A stretch of DNA of 12,081 bases from Caccovicinus sp964425595 (GTDB lineage: Bacteria > Bacillota > Clostridia > Lachnospirales > Lachnospiraceae), in NCBI GenBank assembly GCA_964425595.1, contig CAYRMW010000063.1, forward strand, positions 1 to 12,081, given 5' to 3'. The position numbers and the translations under genes were made by a program. The number at the start of each line of letters is the position of its first letter. The first letter of the stretch is position 1. The notes under the pieces were generated by a model that saw only the letters and a program-made list of their open reading frames with translations, did not search any database and was not told the origin of the DNA. Below are positions 5,889 to 12,081 of this stretch, in pieces.

Positions 5889-7826
5889 TCACAGTGTCCT
5901 TTCTTTCAGCACGCCTTCCCGATAGGCGTGGACCAGCTCCTTCAGATCCTCGATCCGCTCCGCCAGTTCTTCCCCCTTGTCCGTGTCGCCCACCATGACC
6001 CGTTTGGGCATCTTTTCCACGATGGACACCCTGGGCGTATTCTCCCGGGTGGGGTCAAAGGGTTTATGCTCAGCCAGAGCCAGATGATGGGAATTGTAGA
6101 TCAGCGTATATCCGGCAATGCCCGTCCTGGACTGATAGGCCTTGGAGAGGCCGCCGTCGATCACATAGAGCTTGCCCCCCGCCTTCACCGGCGTCTCCCC
6201 GTCCTTGATCTTTACGGGCACATGGCCGTTGATAATGTGCGACCCTTCCGCCGGAAGGCCGAATTCCCGGAGGATCCGATCGCAATATTCCTCCTGCTGG
6301 CTCAGCCTGTAATAAGGATTCATCTTCTCCTTATGGGTCGTCGCATCTTCAATAAAGTAACTTTCAAACGTGGTCATCCTGTCCTTGCCGAACACCGGCG
6401 ACTTTGCCCCGCACCAGAGATACCACATGAAATCCCGGTACTTCTCCTTATCCGGATCGGAATCCGGAAGGGAATACGCCTTGCGTACCCTCTGATCGAT
6501 CAGATCCAGCAGCGCCTTTCCCGAATAGGCCGTCCCGTCGATGACCATCTCCTCAAAACCTCCGTCCGGGCGCATGGGAATGCAGCCGTGATAGAGCAGA
6601 TTGGAGTTATAGCATTTATACATGCTGCCGTGCGAATACAGGAAACGGATGTGCCGGTGCAGCAGCTCACTGTGCTTGAACGAGAGGGCCAGGGTATGCA
6701 AAAGCTCCTCTTCCTGGGGTGTGAGTTTCAGCGGATCCTTCGGGTCGATCGTCGGAAAATTCGTATCCATCAGGGGATATTCCTTCTCGCCGATCCGAAT
6801 CACGCCCCTGGCGTAATCGATCCTTTCCAGCATCAGGCAGTCTTCCATCTTGTAGTCCGGATGACGCTTGATGATCTGCTCCTGCACTTTGAACTGGATC
6901 ACGGCTATGGCCTTATGCATCTTGGCTGCCAGGCCTGGATCGACCGCATCATAGATATTCTCATCCAGGATCCTGGGATGGAAACGCGTGCAGGGATCGT
7001 CCCGGTAAACATTCGCCGCAAACATCGACAGCGGCCGCAGGTTAATGCCGTACCCGTCTTCCAGAACATCGAAGCTGTTGTAGCTGATGGCGATCCGCAG
7101 CACCACGCAGATGCAGGCCAGATTGCCCGCAGCCGCGCCCATCCAGGAAATATCGTGATTCCCCCACTGGATGTCCACATCATGAAACTGCATCAGCGCG
7201 TTCATGATGATGTCCGCCCGCGGACCCCGGTCGAAAATGTCCCCGATAATGTGCAGGCTGTCAATGGTCAGATTCTGGATCAGCTCGCAGAGCGCGATAA
7301 TAAACTTATCCGCGATCCCTACATCCAGTATGGTTTGGATGATCTCACTGTAATAGACCTTTTTATTCTCGTCGTTGTAATCCACGTGGAGCAGCTCGTC
7401 AATGGCGTAAGCAAACTCCTGAGGCATCTTTTTTCTGACCTTCGAACGGCTGTATTTGGAAGACACCTCTTTGCAGATCCGCACCAGGCGATAGATGGTC
7501 ACCCGCTGCCAGTCCCCGGTGTTATGACCGTCCAGCGTCATCTTGGTCAGCGCCCGTTCCGGATAATAGATCAGGTTCGCCAGCTCCACCTGTGCCTCCT
7601 CCGGTATGATATAGCCGAAGGTCTCTCTGATCTTCTCCCGGATAACGCCTGACGCACTTTTGAGCAAGTGGACAAATGCCTCATGTTCGCCGTGAAGATC
7701 GCTGAAAAAATATTCCGTACCCTTAGGCAGCCCCATGATGGCCCGCAGATTGATGATCTCACTGCAGGCTGACCGCACCGTAGGATATTCCCTGGATAAA
7801 AGCCGCAAATAATCGTAATCCCGCAT
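5889..7826 (-). CDS. fbp: Class III fructose-1,6-bisphosphatase
   Basis: The product is the large Firmicutes-type FBPase, 645 residues from the chosen start, built on a metallophosphatase core. It converts fructose-1,6-bisphosphate to fructose-6-phosphate in gluconeogenesis in the cytoplasm. With numbering from the ATG at 7904, the metal motifs are FSDLHGE (67-73), GDIFDRGP (221-228) and GNHD (248-251), with INGHVPVK and VIDGG further on. A start at 7904 would add 26 residues but has no ribosome binding site. The ATG at 7826 follows GGGGAGG and gives MRDYDYLRLLSREYP, matching the usual N-terminus of this family. The gene is the first of a two-gene unit with the HAAS protein and is divergent from the MBL-fold gene. 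Confidence 0.95.
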   Translation of the reverse strand: MRDYDYLRLLSREYPTVRSACSEIINLRAIMGLPKGTEYFFSDLHGEHEAFVHLLKSASGVIREKIRETFGYIIPEEAQVELANLIYYPERALTKMTLDGHNTGDWQRVTIYRLVRICKEVSSKYSRSKVRKKMPQEFAYAIDELLHVDYNDENKKVYYSEIIQTILDVGIADKFIIALCELIQNLTIDSLHIIGDIFDRGPRADIIMNALMQFHDVDIQWGNHDISWMGAAAGNLACICVVLRIAISYNSFDVLEDGYGINLRPLSMFAANVYRDDPCTRFHPRILDENIYDAVDPGLAAKMHKAIAVIQFKVQEQIIKRHPDYKMEDCLMLERIDYARGVIRIGEKEYPLMDTNFPTIDPKDPLKLTPQEEELLHTLALSFKHSELLHRHIRFLYSHGSMYKCYNSNLLYHGCIPMRPDGGFEEMVIDGTAYSGKALLDLIDQRVRKAYSLPDSDPDKEKYRDFMWYLWCGAKSPVFGKDRMTTFESYFIEDATTHKEKMNPYYRLSQQEEYCDRILREFGLPAEGSHIINGHVPVKIKDGETPVKAGGKLYVIDGGLSKAYQSRTGIAGYTLIYNSHHLALAEHKPFDPTRENTPRVSIVEKMPKRVMVGDTDKGEELAERIEDLKELVHAYREGVLKERTL

Positions 7827-7830
7827 AATT

Positions 7831-7837
7831 CCTCCCC
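7831..7837 (-). promoter_or_regulatory. Ribosome binding site that sets the fbp start
   Basis: GGGGAGG lies four bases before the ATG at 7826 on the minus strand. The alternative ATG at 7904 is preceded only by GTAAGTGCATTACTT, with no purine-rich site, so the shorter protein is favoured. Confidence 0.7.
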
Positions 7838-7926
7838 ATCCGAACTCTTCGTCCGCCGCATCTTGCGCCTGTCCATTGTCTTTTCCTTCGTTTTGTAGTA
7901 CCATAAGTAATGCACTTACGCTGCAG

Positions 7927-7961
7927 GACGCGCCGCATCAGCACCGGAATCCGGCGCCAAT
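7927..7961 (-). repeat. Hairpin in the fbp leader
   Basis: Within this leader, GCGCCGGATTCCGGTGC (about 7941-7957, minus strand) folds into a seven-pair stem with one G-U pair and a tiny loop. It is flanked by two CTGCAG sites that can pair with each other. If transcription starts near 7963, the leader to the chosen start is about 137 bases. The structure does not match a riboswitch class that I recognise. Confidence 0.35.
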
Positions 7962-7969
7962 CTGCAGTC

Positions 7970-7998
7970 ATTATACCATTTGTCCTCTTAAATGGGAA
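7970..7998 (-). promoter_or_regulatory. Extended -10 promoter of fbp
   Basis: On the minus strand, TGGTATAAT carries a perfect -10 box (7970-7975) with the TG extension. Seventeen bases upstream is TTCCCA (7993-7998), which matches four of six consensus -35 positions. It faces away from the MBL-fold gene, whose ribosome binding site begins just beyond it. Confidence 0.65.
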
Positions 7999-8017
7999 GT
8001 AATCGGAGGTTTTCTTT

Positions 8018-8821
8018 ATGGAACAGCTTTATGTCTTTGGAACCGGAAACGCGGCGGTTACCCGCTGCTACAATACCTGCTTCGCCATCCGTGAAGGCGA
8101 GGAATACTTCATGGTCGACGCCGGAGGCGGGAACGGCATCCTGGGAATCCTGGAACAGATGAACGTCCCGCTTAACTCCATCCACCATCTTTTTGTTACC
8201 CATGAACACACCGACCACATCCTTGGCGTTGTCTGGATGATCCGCATGATCGGCCAGAAGATCCTGGCCGGAAAATACGAAGGCACGCTGTCGATCTACT
8301 GCCATCCCGGCCTGACCGGCACCATCACGACGCTTTGCAGCCTGACTACCCAGAAAAAGATACAGAAGCTGATCGGCGGACCGATCCGTCTGATCCCGGT
8401 CTCGGACGGTCAAAGCCTGTCCATCCTGGGATGCCGGGTAACATTCTTTGACATCCACTCCACCAAAGCCAGACAATTCGGTTTTTCCATTGAACTGCGA
8501 AACGGGAAAAAGCTCACCTGCACCGGCGACGAGCCATATAACCCTATCTGCGAACAGTACGTATCCGGCAGCCAATGGCTTTTGTGCGAGGCTTTCTGTC
8601 TCTATGCGGACCGTGACCGCTTCTCTCCCTATGAGAAACATCACAGCACCGTAAAGGAAGCCTGTGAACTGGCGGAGCGCCTGCAGATCCCCAATCTGGT
8701 CCTCTGGCATACGGAAGATTCCCTGCTGGCCGAGCGGAAGATGCGCTATACCGCAGAAGGCCGCGCCTACTATTCCGGAAATCTTCTGGTTCCGGACGAT
8801 AGAGAGATCCTCCCCCTGTAG
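8018..8821 (+). CDS. MBL-fold metallo-hydrolase, RNase Z-like
   Basis: The 267-residue cytoplasmic protein has a complete metallo-beta-lactamase fold metal site: THEHTDH at 61-67, His147, Asp171 in TGDE, and His231 in LWHTED. KHHSTVKEACELAE at 207-220 resembles the HSTA region of the RNase Z/ElaC group, suggesting a phosphodiesterase or related hydrolase. It lacks the long exosite arm expected of true tRNase Z, so a different substrate is more likely; the precise activity is unknown. The ATG follows CGGAGG with nine bases of spacing. It is divergent from fbp across a 113-base gap measured from the unlikely ATG, or 191 bases from the preferred start. No clear plus-strand promoter was seen, and no strong terminator follows it. 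Confidence 0.85.
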   Translation: MEQLYVFGTGNAAVTRCYNTCFAIREGEEYFMVDAGGGNGILGILEQMNVPLNSIHHLFVTHEHTDHILGVVWMIRMIGQKILAGKYEGTLSIYCHPGLTGTITTLCSLTTQKKIQKLIGGPIRLIPVSDGQSLSILGCRVTFFDIHSTKARQFGFSIELRNGKKLTCTGDEPYNPICEQYVSGSQWLLCEAFCLYADRDRFSPYEKHHSTVKEACELAERLQIPNLVLWHTEDSLLAERKMRYTAEGRAYYSGNLLVPDDREILPL

Positions 8822-8933
8822 CCCTCCCGCGCATTCACCGGGCAGAGTGCGGCCGGTATATCGTCTGCGGCAGTTTGTCTCCTCGTCTTTGTAAGAAATT
8901 CTTCACATAATTTTCAATTTTTTCCGGTAAGCT

Positions 8934-8945
8934 ATGTGCTATACT
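8934..8945 (+). promoter_or_regulatory. Extended -10 promoter before the S8 protease gene
   Basis: TGTGCTATACT carries TATACT at 8940-8945 with the TG extension. No good -35 box lies at the normal distance; a T-rich run occupies that place. The start would be near 8952, with a leader of about 42 bases. Confidence 0.5.
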
Positions 8946-8993
8946 GGACTTGGTGAACACTTGCCACATCATTGGACATGACAGGAGTATACC

Positions 8994-10277
8994 ATGAGAT
9001 TTTACAGGCAACTGCCTGCAGCCGTCCTGGTCGCCGCCATCGCCGCGGCGCATCCGTTTACCGCGGCCGCAGGCGAAGAGTACAGCCGCTCGGATACAGT
9101 CCGGGAACTGACCATACAGGCCGTCGGGCCGGGGGAGAACATGCTTTCCCCGAGCGACAACTACGCTGTTTATCAGTGGGGCCTGAAAAATGACGGCGAC
9201 TTCCAGCTGGTGCAGATGACCGCCAGCTTCCGCTCTCTGGATTCCATGTATGGTGAAAGGAAGGGCCCGTCCGATACCATCTCTCTGCCGGATTTTGGTC
9301 CCGGCATGATCGAATACGAGGCTACGGTCATTCAGGCGCAGACCGGCGTGGATATTAATATTCAGCCAGCCTGGCAGCAGTATGACGCCGACACGGAAAG
9401 TCCCAGGAGAGAGGTGATCGTAGCCATCGTTGATACCGGCATTGACTACACCCACCCGGAGTTAGCGAACGCCATGTGGACAAACCCCGGCGAGATCCCA
9501 GGCGATGGGATCGATAATGACGGCAACGGCTACATCGATGACGTTTACGGATGGAACTTTTACACGGACAGCCCCACAACCTACAGCGGCACCGAAGACA
9601 GTCACGGTACGCATACGGCCGGGACCATCGCGTCGTCGCGGGGAGACGGCGGTGTCGTCGGCATTGCAGACAACCAGTATGTGAAGCTGATGAGTGTTAA
9701 AGCTTTGGGCGGCCCGCTTGGCGCAGGTTCCCCCGAATCCGTCATCAAAGCCATCCGATATGCCGAAGCCAACGGCGCGTCGATCTGCAATCTGAGCCTG
9801 GGCACCACGGCTTACAGCGAAGAATTAGCTGCGGTCATCCGGGATTCCCAGATGCTTTTTGTTGTGGCCAGCGGAAACGGCGACGCGGAAGGCGTCGGCT
9901 ACGATACCGACGCCTCGCCTGTGTATCCGGCGTCTCTGCCCTATGACAATGTCATCTCCGTAGCCAGCCTGATGTTTGACGGACAGCTGGCTGCCAGTTC
10001 CAACTACGGAGCCGAATCCGTTGATATCGCAGCTCCGGGATCCTATATCCTGAGCACAGCGCCCGGAGGCGGATACGCCTTTATGAGCGGCACTTCCATG
10101 GCGGCGCCCATGGTGACCGGCGTTGCTGCCATGATCTATTCTTACCGCACCGATTTTTCTCTGGCCGATGTCAAGACGGCGATTCTGGCCGCTGCCAGGC
10201 CGATGGAAAGTCTTGCCGGAAAAACCGTATCCGGCGGAATGCTGGATGCCTATGCCGCCTTAAATTATACCAAGTAA
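8994..10277 (+). CDS. Secreted subtilisin-like (S8) serine protease
   Basis: This 427-residue subtilase has a signal peptide (about 1-26, ending TAAAGEE). The catalytic triad is Asp147 in IVDTGID, His204 in DSHGTHTAGT and Ser368 in SGTSMAAP, with oxyanion Asn295 in ASGNGD. A calcium-loop-like DGIDNDGNGYIDD runs from 171 to 183. QWGLKND (61-67), a subtilase entry motif, is separated by about 50 residues from GVDINIQPAW (118-127), a longer gap than I expect. There is no C-terminal anchor or wall-sorting motif, so the enzyme is probably released or held by another protein. AGGAG precedes the ATG by seven bases. It lies 60 bases upstream of the cell-wall-binding gene, and no promoter or terminator was seen between them, which suggests one transcript. 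Confidence 0.93.
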   Translation: MRFYRQLPAAVLVAAIAAAHPFTAAAGEEYSRSDTVRELTIQAVGPGENMLSPSDNYAVYQWGLKNDGDFQLVQMTASFRSLDSMYGERKGPSDTISLPDFGPGMIEYEATVIQAQTGVDINIQPAWQQYDADTESPRREVIVAIVDTGIDYTHPELANAMWTNPGEIPGDGIDNDGNGYIDDVYGWNFYTDSPTTYSGTEDSHGTHTAGTIASSRGDGGVVGIADNQYVKLMSVKALGGPLGAGSPESVIKAIRYAEANGASICNLSLGTTAYSEELAAVIRDSQMLFVVASGNGDAEGVGYDTDASPVYPASLPYDNVISVASLMFDGQLAASSNYGAESVDIAAPGSYILSTAPGGGYAFMSGTSMAAPMVTGVAAMIYSYRTDFSLADVKTAILAAARPMESLAGKTVSGGMLDAYAALNYTK

Positions 10278-10337
10278 TGCTGCGGGCGATCCTTTTGTGG
10301 CCTCAGCGAAATATCCAAAACAGATGGGAGGACTGTT

Positions 10338-11516
10338 ATGAAAACGAAATTGCTGAAAGCCGTCATTCTGTGCTTTCTGATGTCTGCCTTCGCCTTTTCC
10401 GCGCTGGCTACGACCAGGATCACCACCGTTACGATCACGGTAACCGATCCCGGCACGCTGGAGGCCGGCGAAGAAATCGGCGACATCTTCGTCACCAGCA
10501 GCGGCGAAGGCTACTATGTGGAGGACGCTTACTATCTGAATAACCACGATATCTGGCAGAAGAACGAACGTCCCAGGGTACGCATCCTGCTGTACGCGGA
10601 GGACGGGTACCGTTTCTCCTACACCAGCAAGAGCCATTTCTCGATCAGCGGATACGGCGCCACCTATTCTGACGCGACGATCTCGGATAACGGCTCCTAC
10701 CTGACATTGGACATTTACCTTGACCGCGTTACCGGAGACGGCACGACTTCTTCCGAAGATTTCAATCTGGCCTGGGATAACTACACCGCCACCTGGGATA
10801 TGATTTATTCCACCGATTATTACGAAGTCCGCCTTTATCGCTGGAACAGCAGCGGCACCAGCGCATCCATCGTAACGACAAAACGTACGGACGAGGGAGA
10901 GTACGATTTTGCCAGCTACATGACGACGAGCGGTTATTACAGTTTCCGCGTGCGGCCGGTCGATGCCGATTATGACACCGGGTCACTCTGGTCGGAACAT
11001 TCGGATAAGCTGTACATCGACAGCGATGAAGCCACCGATAACAAGTCCGAAACCGATACCGCCAACTCCATAACCTCCGGATACTTCATTGATCCCGGTT
11101 ACTATGACACCACAGATTCGAACAACGGACCGGGAAGCACCGCTCTCGGACAATGGCTTCAGGATGATAACGGATGGTGGTACCGCTTCAACAGCAACGG
11201 TTCCTGGCCGTCCGGCGACTGGCAGGAGATCGATGATAAAGTATATTATTTTAATGAAGATGGCTATCTCCAGACCGGCTGGCTGCAGCTTGACGGCGCC
11301 GTGTATTATTGCGGGGAAGACGGTGCGATGCGCACCGGATGGACAAAGATTGAAACGAACTGGTACTACTTCTCCAGTAGCGGTGTGATGGCTACCGGCT
11401 GGAACCTTCTTGACGGCGGCTGGTACTATCTGGATCCTTCCACCGGGGCGCTCTGGGTCGGAACCTATACCCCCGACGGTCATTACGTCAATGCCAAGGG
11501 GCTTCGGCTTTATTGA
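10338..11516 (+). CDS. Secreted cell-wall-binding repeat protein
   Basis: The 392-residue protein has a signal peptide ending near SALA (21-24). A beta-rich N-terminal region (about 26-130) of unknown family is followed by a fibronectin III-like region (about 141-226; LAWDNYTATWD, YEVRLYRW, GYYSFRVRPVD). A Ser/Thr/Asn/Asp-rich linker leads to about five aromatic choline-binding-type repeats (271-388), with motifs such as GWWYRFNSNG, KVYYFNEDG, TGWLQLDG, NWYYFSSSG and GWYYLDPSTG. Repeats of this kind attach proteins to wall polymers. No catalytic domain is visible, so automatic labels such as amidase would be misleading. The ATG follows GGGAGG by seven bases. The mature chain appears to have one cysteine, Cys325, within a repeat. 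It probably shares a transcript with the S8 protease. Confidence 0.88.
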   Translation: MKTKLLKAVILCFLMSAFAFSALATTRITTVTITVTDPGTLEAGEEIGDIFVTSSGEGYYVEDAYYLNNHDIWQKNERPRVRILLYAEDGYRFSYTSKSHFSISGYGATYSDATISDNGSYLTLDIYLDRVTGDGTTSSEDFNLAWDNYTATWDMIYSTDYYEVRLYRWNSSGTSASIVTTKRTDEGEYDFASYMTTSGYYSFRVRPVDADYDTGSLWSEHSDKLYIDSDEATDNKSETDTANSITSGYFIDPGYYDTTDSNNGPGSTALGQWLQDDNGWWYRFNSNGSWPSGDWQEIDDKVYYFNEDGYLQTGWLQLDGAVYYCGEDGAMRTGWTKIETNWYYFSSSGVMATGWNLLDGGWYYLDPSTGALWVGTYTPDGHYVNAKGLRLY

Positions 11517-11521
11517 TCATT

Positions 11522-11561
11522 AATGAACATCCACACAGGATGAATGAACATCTGTACACAG
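11522..11561 (+). repeat. Imperfect direct repeat after the wall-binding gene
   Basis: AATGAACATC occurs at 11522-11531 and again at 11543-11552, a 21-base period. Each copy is followed by ACACAG (11533-11538 and 11556-11561). It is a small duplication in the 3' flank; no function is evident. Confidence 0.5.
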
Positions 11562-11563
11562 CT

Positions 11564-11588
11564 CTGTCGGCATCGTCATCGCCGGCAG
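11564..11588. repeat. Hairpin next to the terminator
   Basis: CTGTCGGC and GCCGGCAG form an eight-pair stem with one G-U pair around a nine-base loop. It directly abuts the large terminator hairpin. It lacks a T tract in either direction, so it is not a terminator by itself. Confidence 0.4.
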
Positions 11589-11637
11589 ACAAAAAATCCG
11601 TTCGGGATGCTGGTTTGTCCCGAACGGATTTTTTGTC
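11588..11637. terminator. Bidirectional rho-independent terminator
   Basis: Two perfect complementary 20-base arms (11588-11607 and 11618-11637) surround a ten-base loop. The GC-rich core is ATCCGTTCGGGA, and six A residues precede it while six T residues follow it, so the structure works as a terminator on both strands. It lies about 70 bases after the plus-strand wall-binding gene and about 70 bases after the minus-strand tRNA-Leu, separating the convergent units. Confidence 0.93.
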
Positions 11638-11705
11638 GTATCACCGTATCATCGTATAACCGTACAGCAAAAAACCTCCCGCAATAGCAAGAGGTCTTCG
11701 CATAA

Positions 11706-11791
11706 TGCCGGCGACCGGAATCGAACCGGTACGGGAGGTAAGTCCCGCAGGATTTTAAGTCCTGTGCGTCTGCCAGTTCCGCCACGCCGGC
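11706..11791 (-). tRNA. tRNA-Leu(UAA)
   Basis: This 86-base gene has acceptor arms GCCGGCG/CGCCGGC with discriminator A. The anticodon loop CTTAAAA gives TAA (11755-11757), the long variable arm CGGGACTTACCTCCCG marks a class II tRNA, and the T-arm is CCGGTTCGATTCCGG. CCA is not encoded. It lies 22 bases after tRNA-Val and before the terminator, so it is the last gene of the cluster. Confidence 0.96.
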
Positions 11792-11813
11792 ATGCATCGC
11801 AGATACCTGCAAA

Positions 11814-11886
11814 TGGGGCCTACAGGGCTCGAACCTGTGACCCTCTGCTTGTAAGGCAGATGCTCTCCCAGCTGAGCTAAGACCCC
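11814..11886 (-). tRNA. tRNA-Val(UAC)
   Basis: This 73-base gene has acceptor arms GGGGTCT/AGGCCCC (one G-U pair), D-arm GCTC...GAGC, anticodon loop CTTACAA giving TAC (11841-11843), and T-arm ACAGGTTCGAGCCCTGT. The discriminator base is A and CCA is not encoded. It is the middle gene of the cluster. Confidence 0.96.
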
Positions 11887-11938
11887 AAATCTGTATATCG
11901 ATGCAGTTATAGCATTGAGCGACACCTTTCGATGTCAG

Positions 11939-12012
11939 CGACCCGGAACGGGTTCGAACCGTCGACCTCCGCCGTGACAGGGCGGCGCTCTAACCAGCTG
12001 AGCCACCGGGCC
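11939..12012 (-). tRNA. tRNA-Asp(GUC)
   Basis: This 74-base gene has acceptor arms GGCCCGG/CCGGGTC (one G-U pair), D-arm GCTCAGCTGGTTAGAGC, anticodon stem CCGCC/GGCGG with loop CTGTCAC giving GTC (11976-11978), and T-arm ACGGGTTCGAACCCGT read on the opposite strand. The discriminator is G, as expected for Asp, and CCA is not encoded. It lies 52 bases before tRNA-Val. Confidence 0.96.
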
Positions 12013-12081
12013 GTATCAAGGGTATATACCCTCAAAACCACATATTAAAGATCTCCATCCTTCCCTCCTGCCTCTTGGATA
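12013..12081. other. Leader region upstream of tRNA-Asp, window end
   Basis: No gene is seen in these 69 bases. They contain the perfect palindrome GGGTATATACCC (12020-12031). Its TATATA ends ten bases before the tRNA-Asp 5' end, the same distance as the tRNA-Pro -10 box, but no good -35 box was found 16-18 bases upstream. The promoter may be weak here, or the cluster may continue beyond the window. Confidence 0.4.

Noticed and set aside
5376..7652. A 758-codon plus-strand open frame
   Set aside because: It lies opposite the well-supported fbp and HAAS genes. Its protein is rich in His, Arg, Pro and Ile without recognisable motifs, as expected for the antisense frame of a GC-rich gene.
7759..7971. 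A 70-codon Arg-rich minus-strand frame in the fbp leader, considered as a leader peptide
   Set aside because: It lacks a ribosome binding site, overlaps the fbp coding start in another frame and is unusually Arg-rich, which fits chance translation of GC-rich DNA.
8822..8880. Hairpin CGCATTC/GAGTGCG after the MBL-fold gene as a terminator
   Set aside because: The stem has only seven pairs with one G-U pair, and no T tract follows.
11576..11812. A 78-codon minus-strand frame containing GVAELADAQDLKS
   Set aside because: That string is the classic false translation of a tRNA-Leu gene; the frame covers tRNA-Leu and the terminator.
1..12081. Mobile elements, CRISPR arrays, phage or defence genes
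   Set aside because: No transposase, integrase, repeat-spacer pattern, attachment-site duplication at the tRNAs, or defence domain was seen on either strand.

Overview
This window looks like part of the chromosome of a GC-rich, Gram-positive Clostridia member, most likely in or near the Lachnospiraceae. The evidence is a Firmicutes-type class III fructose-1,6-bisphosphatase, a HAAS/DUF1700 protein, an rdgB-phosphoesterase pair arranged like ysnA-ysnB of Bacillus, choline-binding-type cell-wall repeats, strong AGGAGG-type ribosome binding sites, clear sigma-A type promoters and tRNA genes without encoded CCA. The genus is inference.

Layout. (1) Positions 1-55 hold the 5' part of tRNA-Pro(UGG) on the minus strand, cut by the window edge, with its own near-consensus promoter. 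(2) Positions 91-4424 form a tight five-gene minus-strand operon, read from high to low coordinates: yfcE phosphodiesterase, THUMP-domain RNA methyltransferase, a secreted papain-like (C1) lipoprotein peptidase with a lectin-like tail, rdgB nucleotide-pool pyrophosphatase, and a second YsnB/MJ0936-type phosphoesterase. A TTGACA-16-TATAAT promoter precedes it. (3) Positions 4590-5228 hold a secreted NlpC/P60 (C40) peptidoglycan hydrolase on the minus strand, with its own promoter and a hairpin terminator. (4) Positions 5403-7826 hold fbp followed 3 bases later by a HAAS/DUF1700 membrane protein, both minus. (5) Plus-strand genes follow: an MBL-fold hydrolase (8018-8821), a secreted subtilisin-like protease (8994-10277) and a secreted cell-wall-binding repeat protein (10338-11516). 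(6) A near-symmetrical terminator at 11588-11637 separates these from a minus-strand tRNA cluster: Asp(GUC), Val(UAC), Leu(UAA).

The genes combine housekeeping work (rRNA modification, nucleotide-pool cleaning, gluconeogenesis, tRNA supply) with a group of exported proteins: C1 lipoprotein, C40 hydrolase, S8 protease and a wall-binding protein. Four of the ten protein genes are predicted to be exported. No phage, transposon, CRISPR or defence genes were found, and no gene-free stretch exceeds about 190 bases. I do not see a convincing new system. The most useful observations are the promoter/stop-codon overlap at tRNA-Pro, two corrected start sites, the placement of the C1 lipoprotein inside a housekeeping operon by a TTGA overlap, and the paired HAAS-fbp arrangement.
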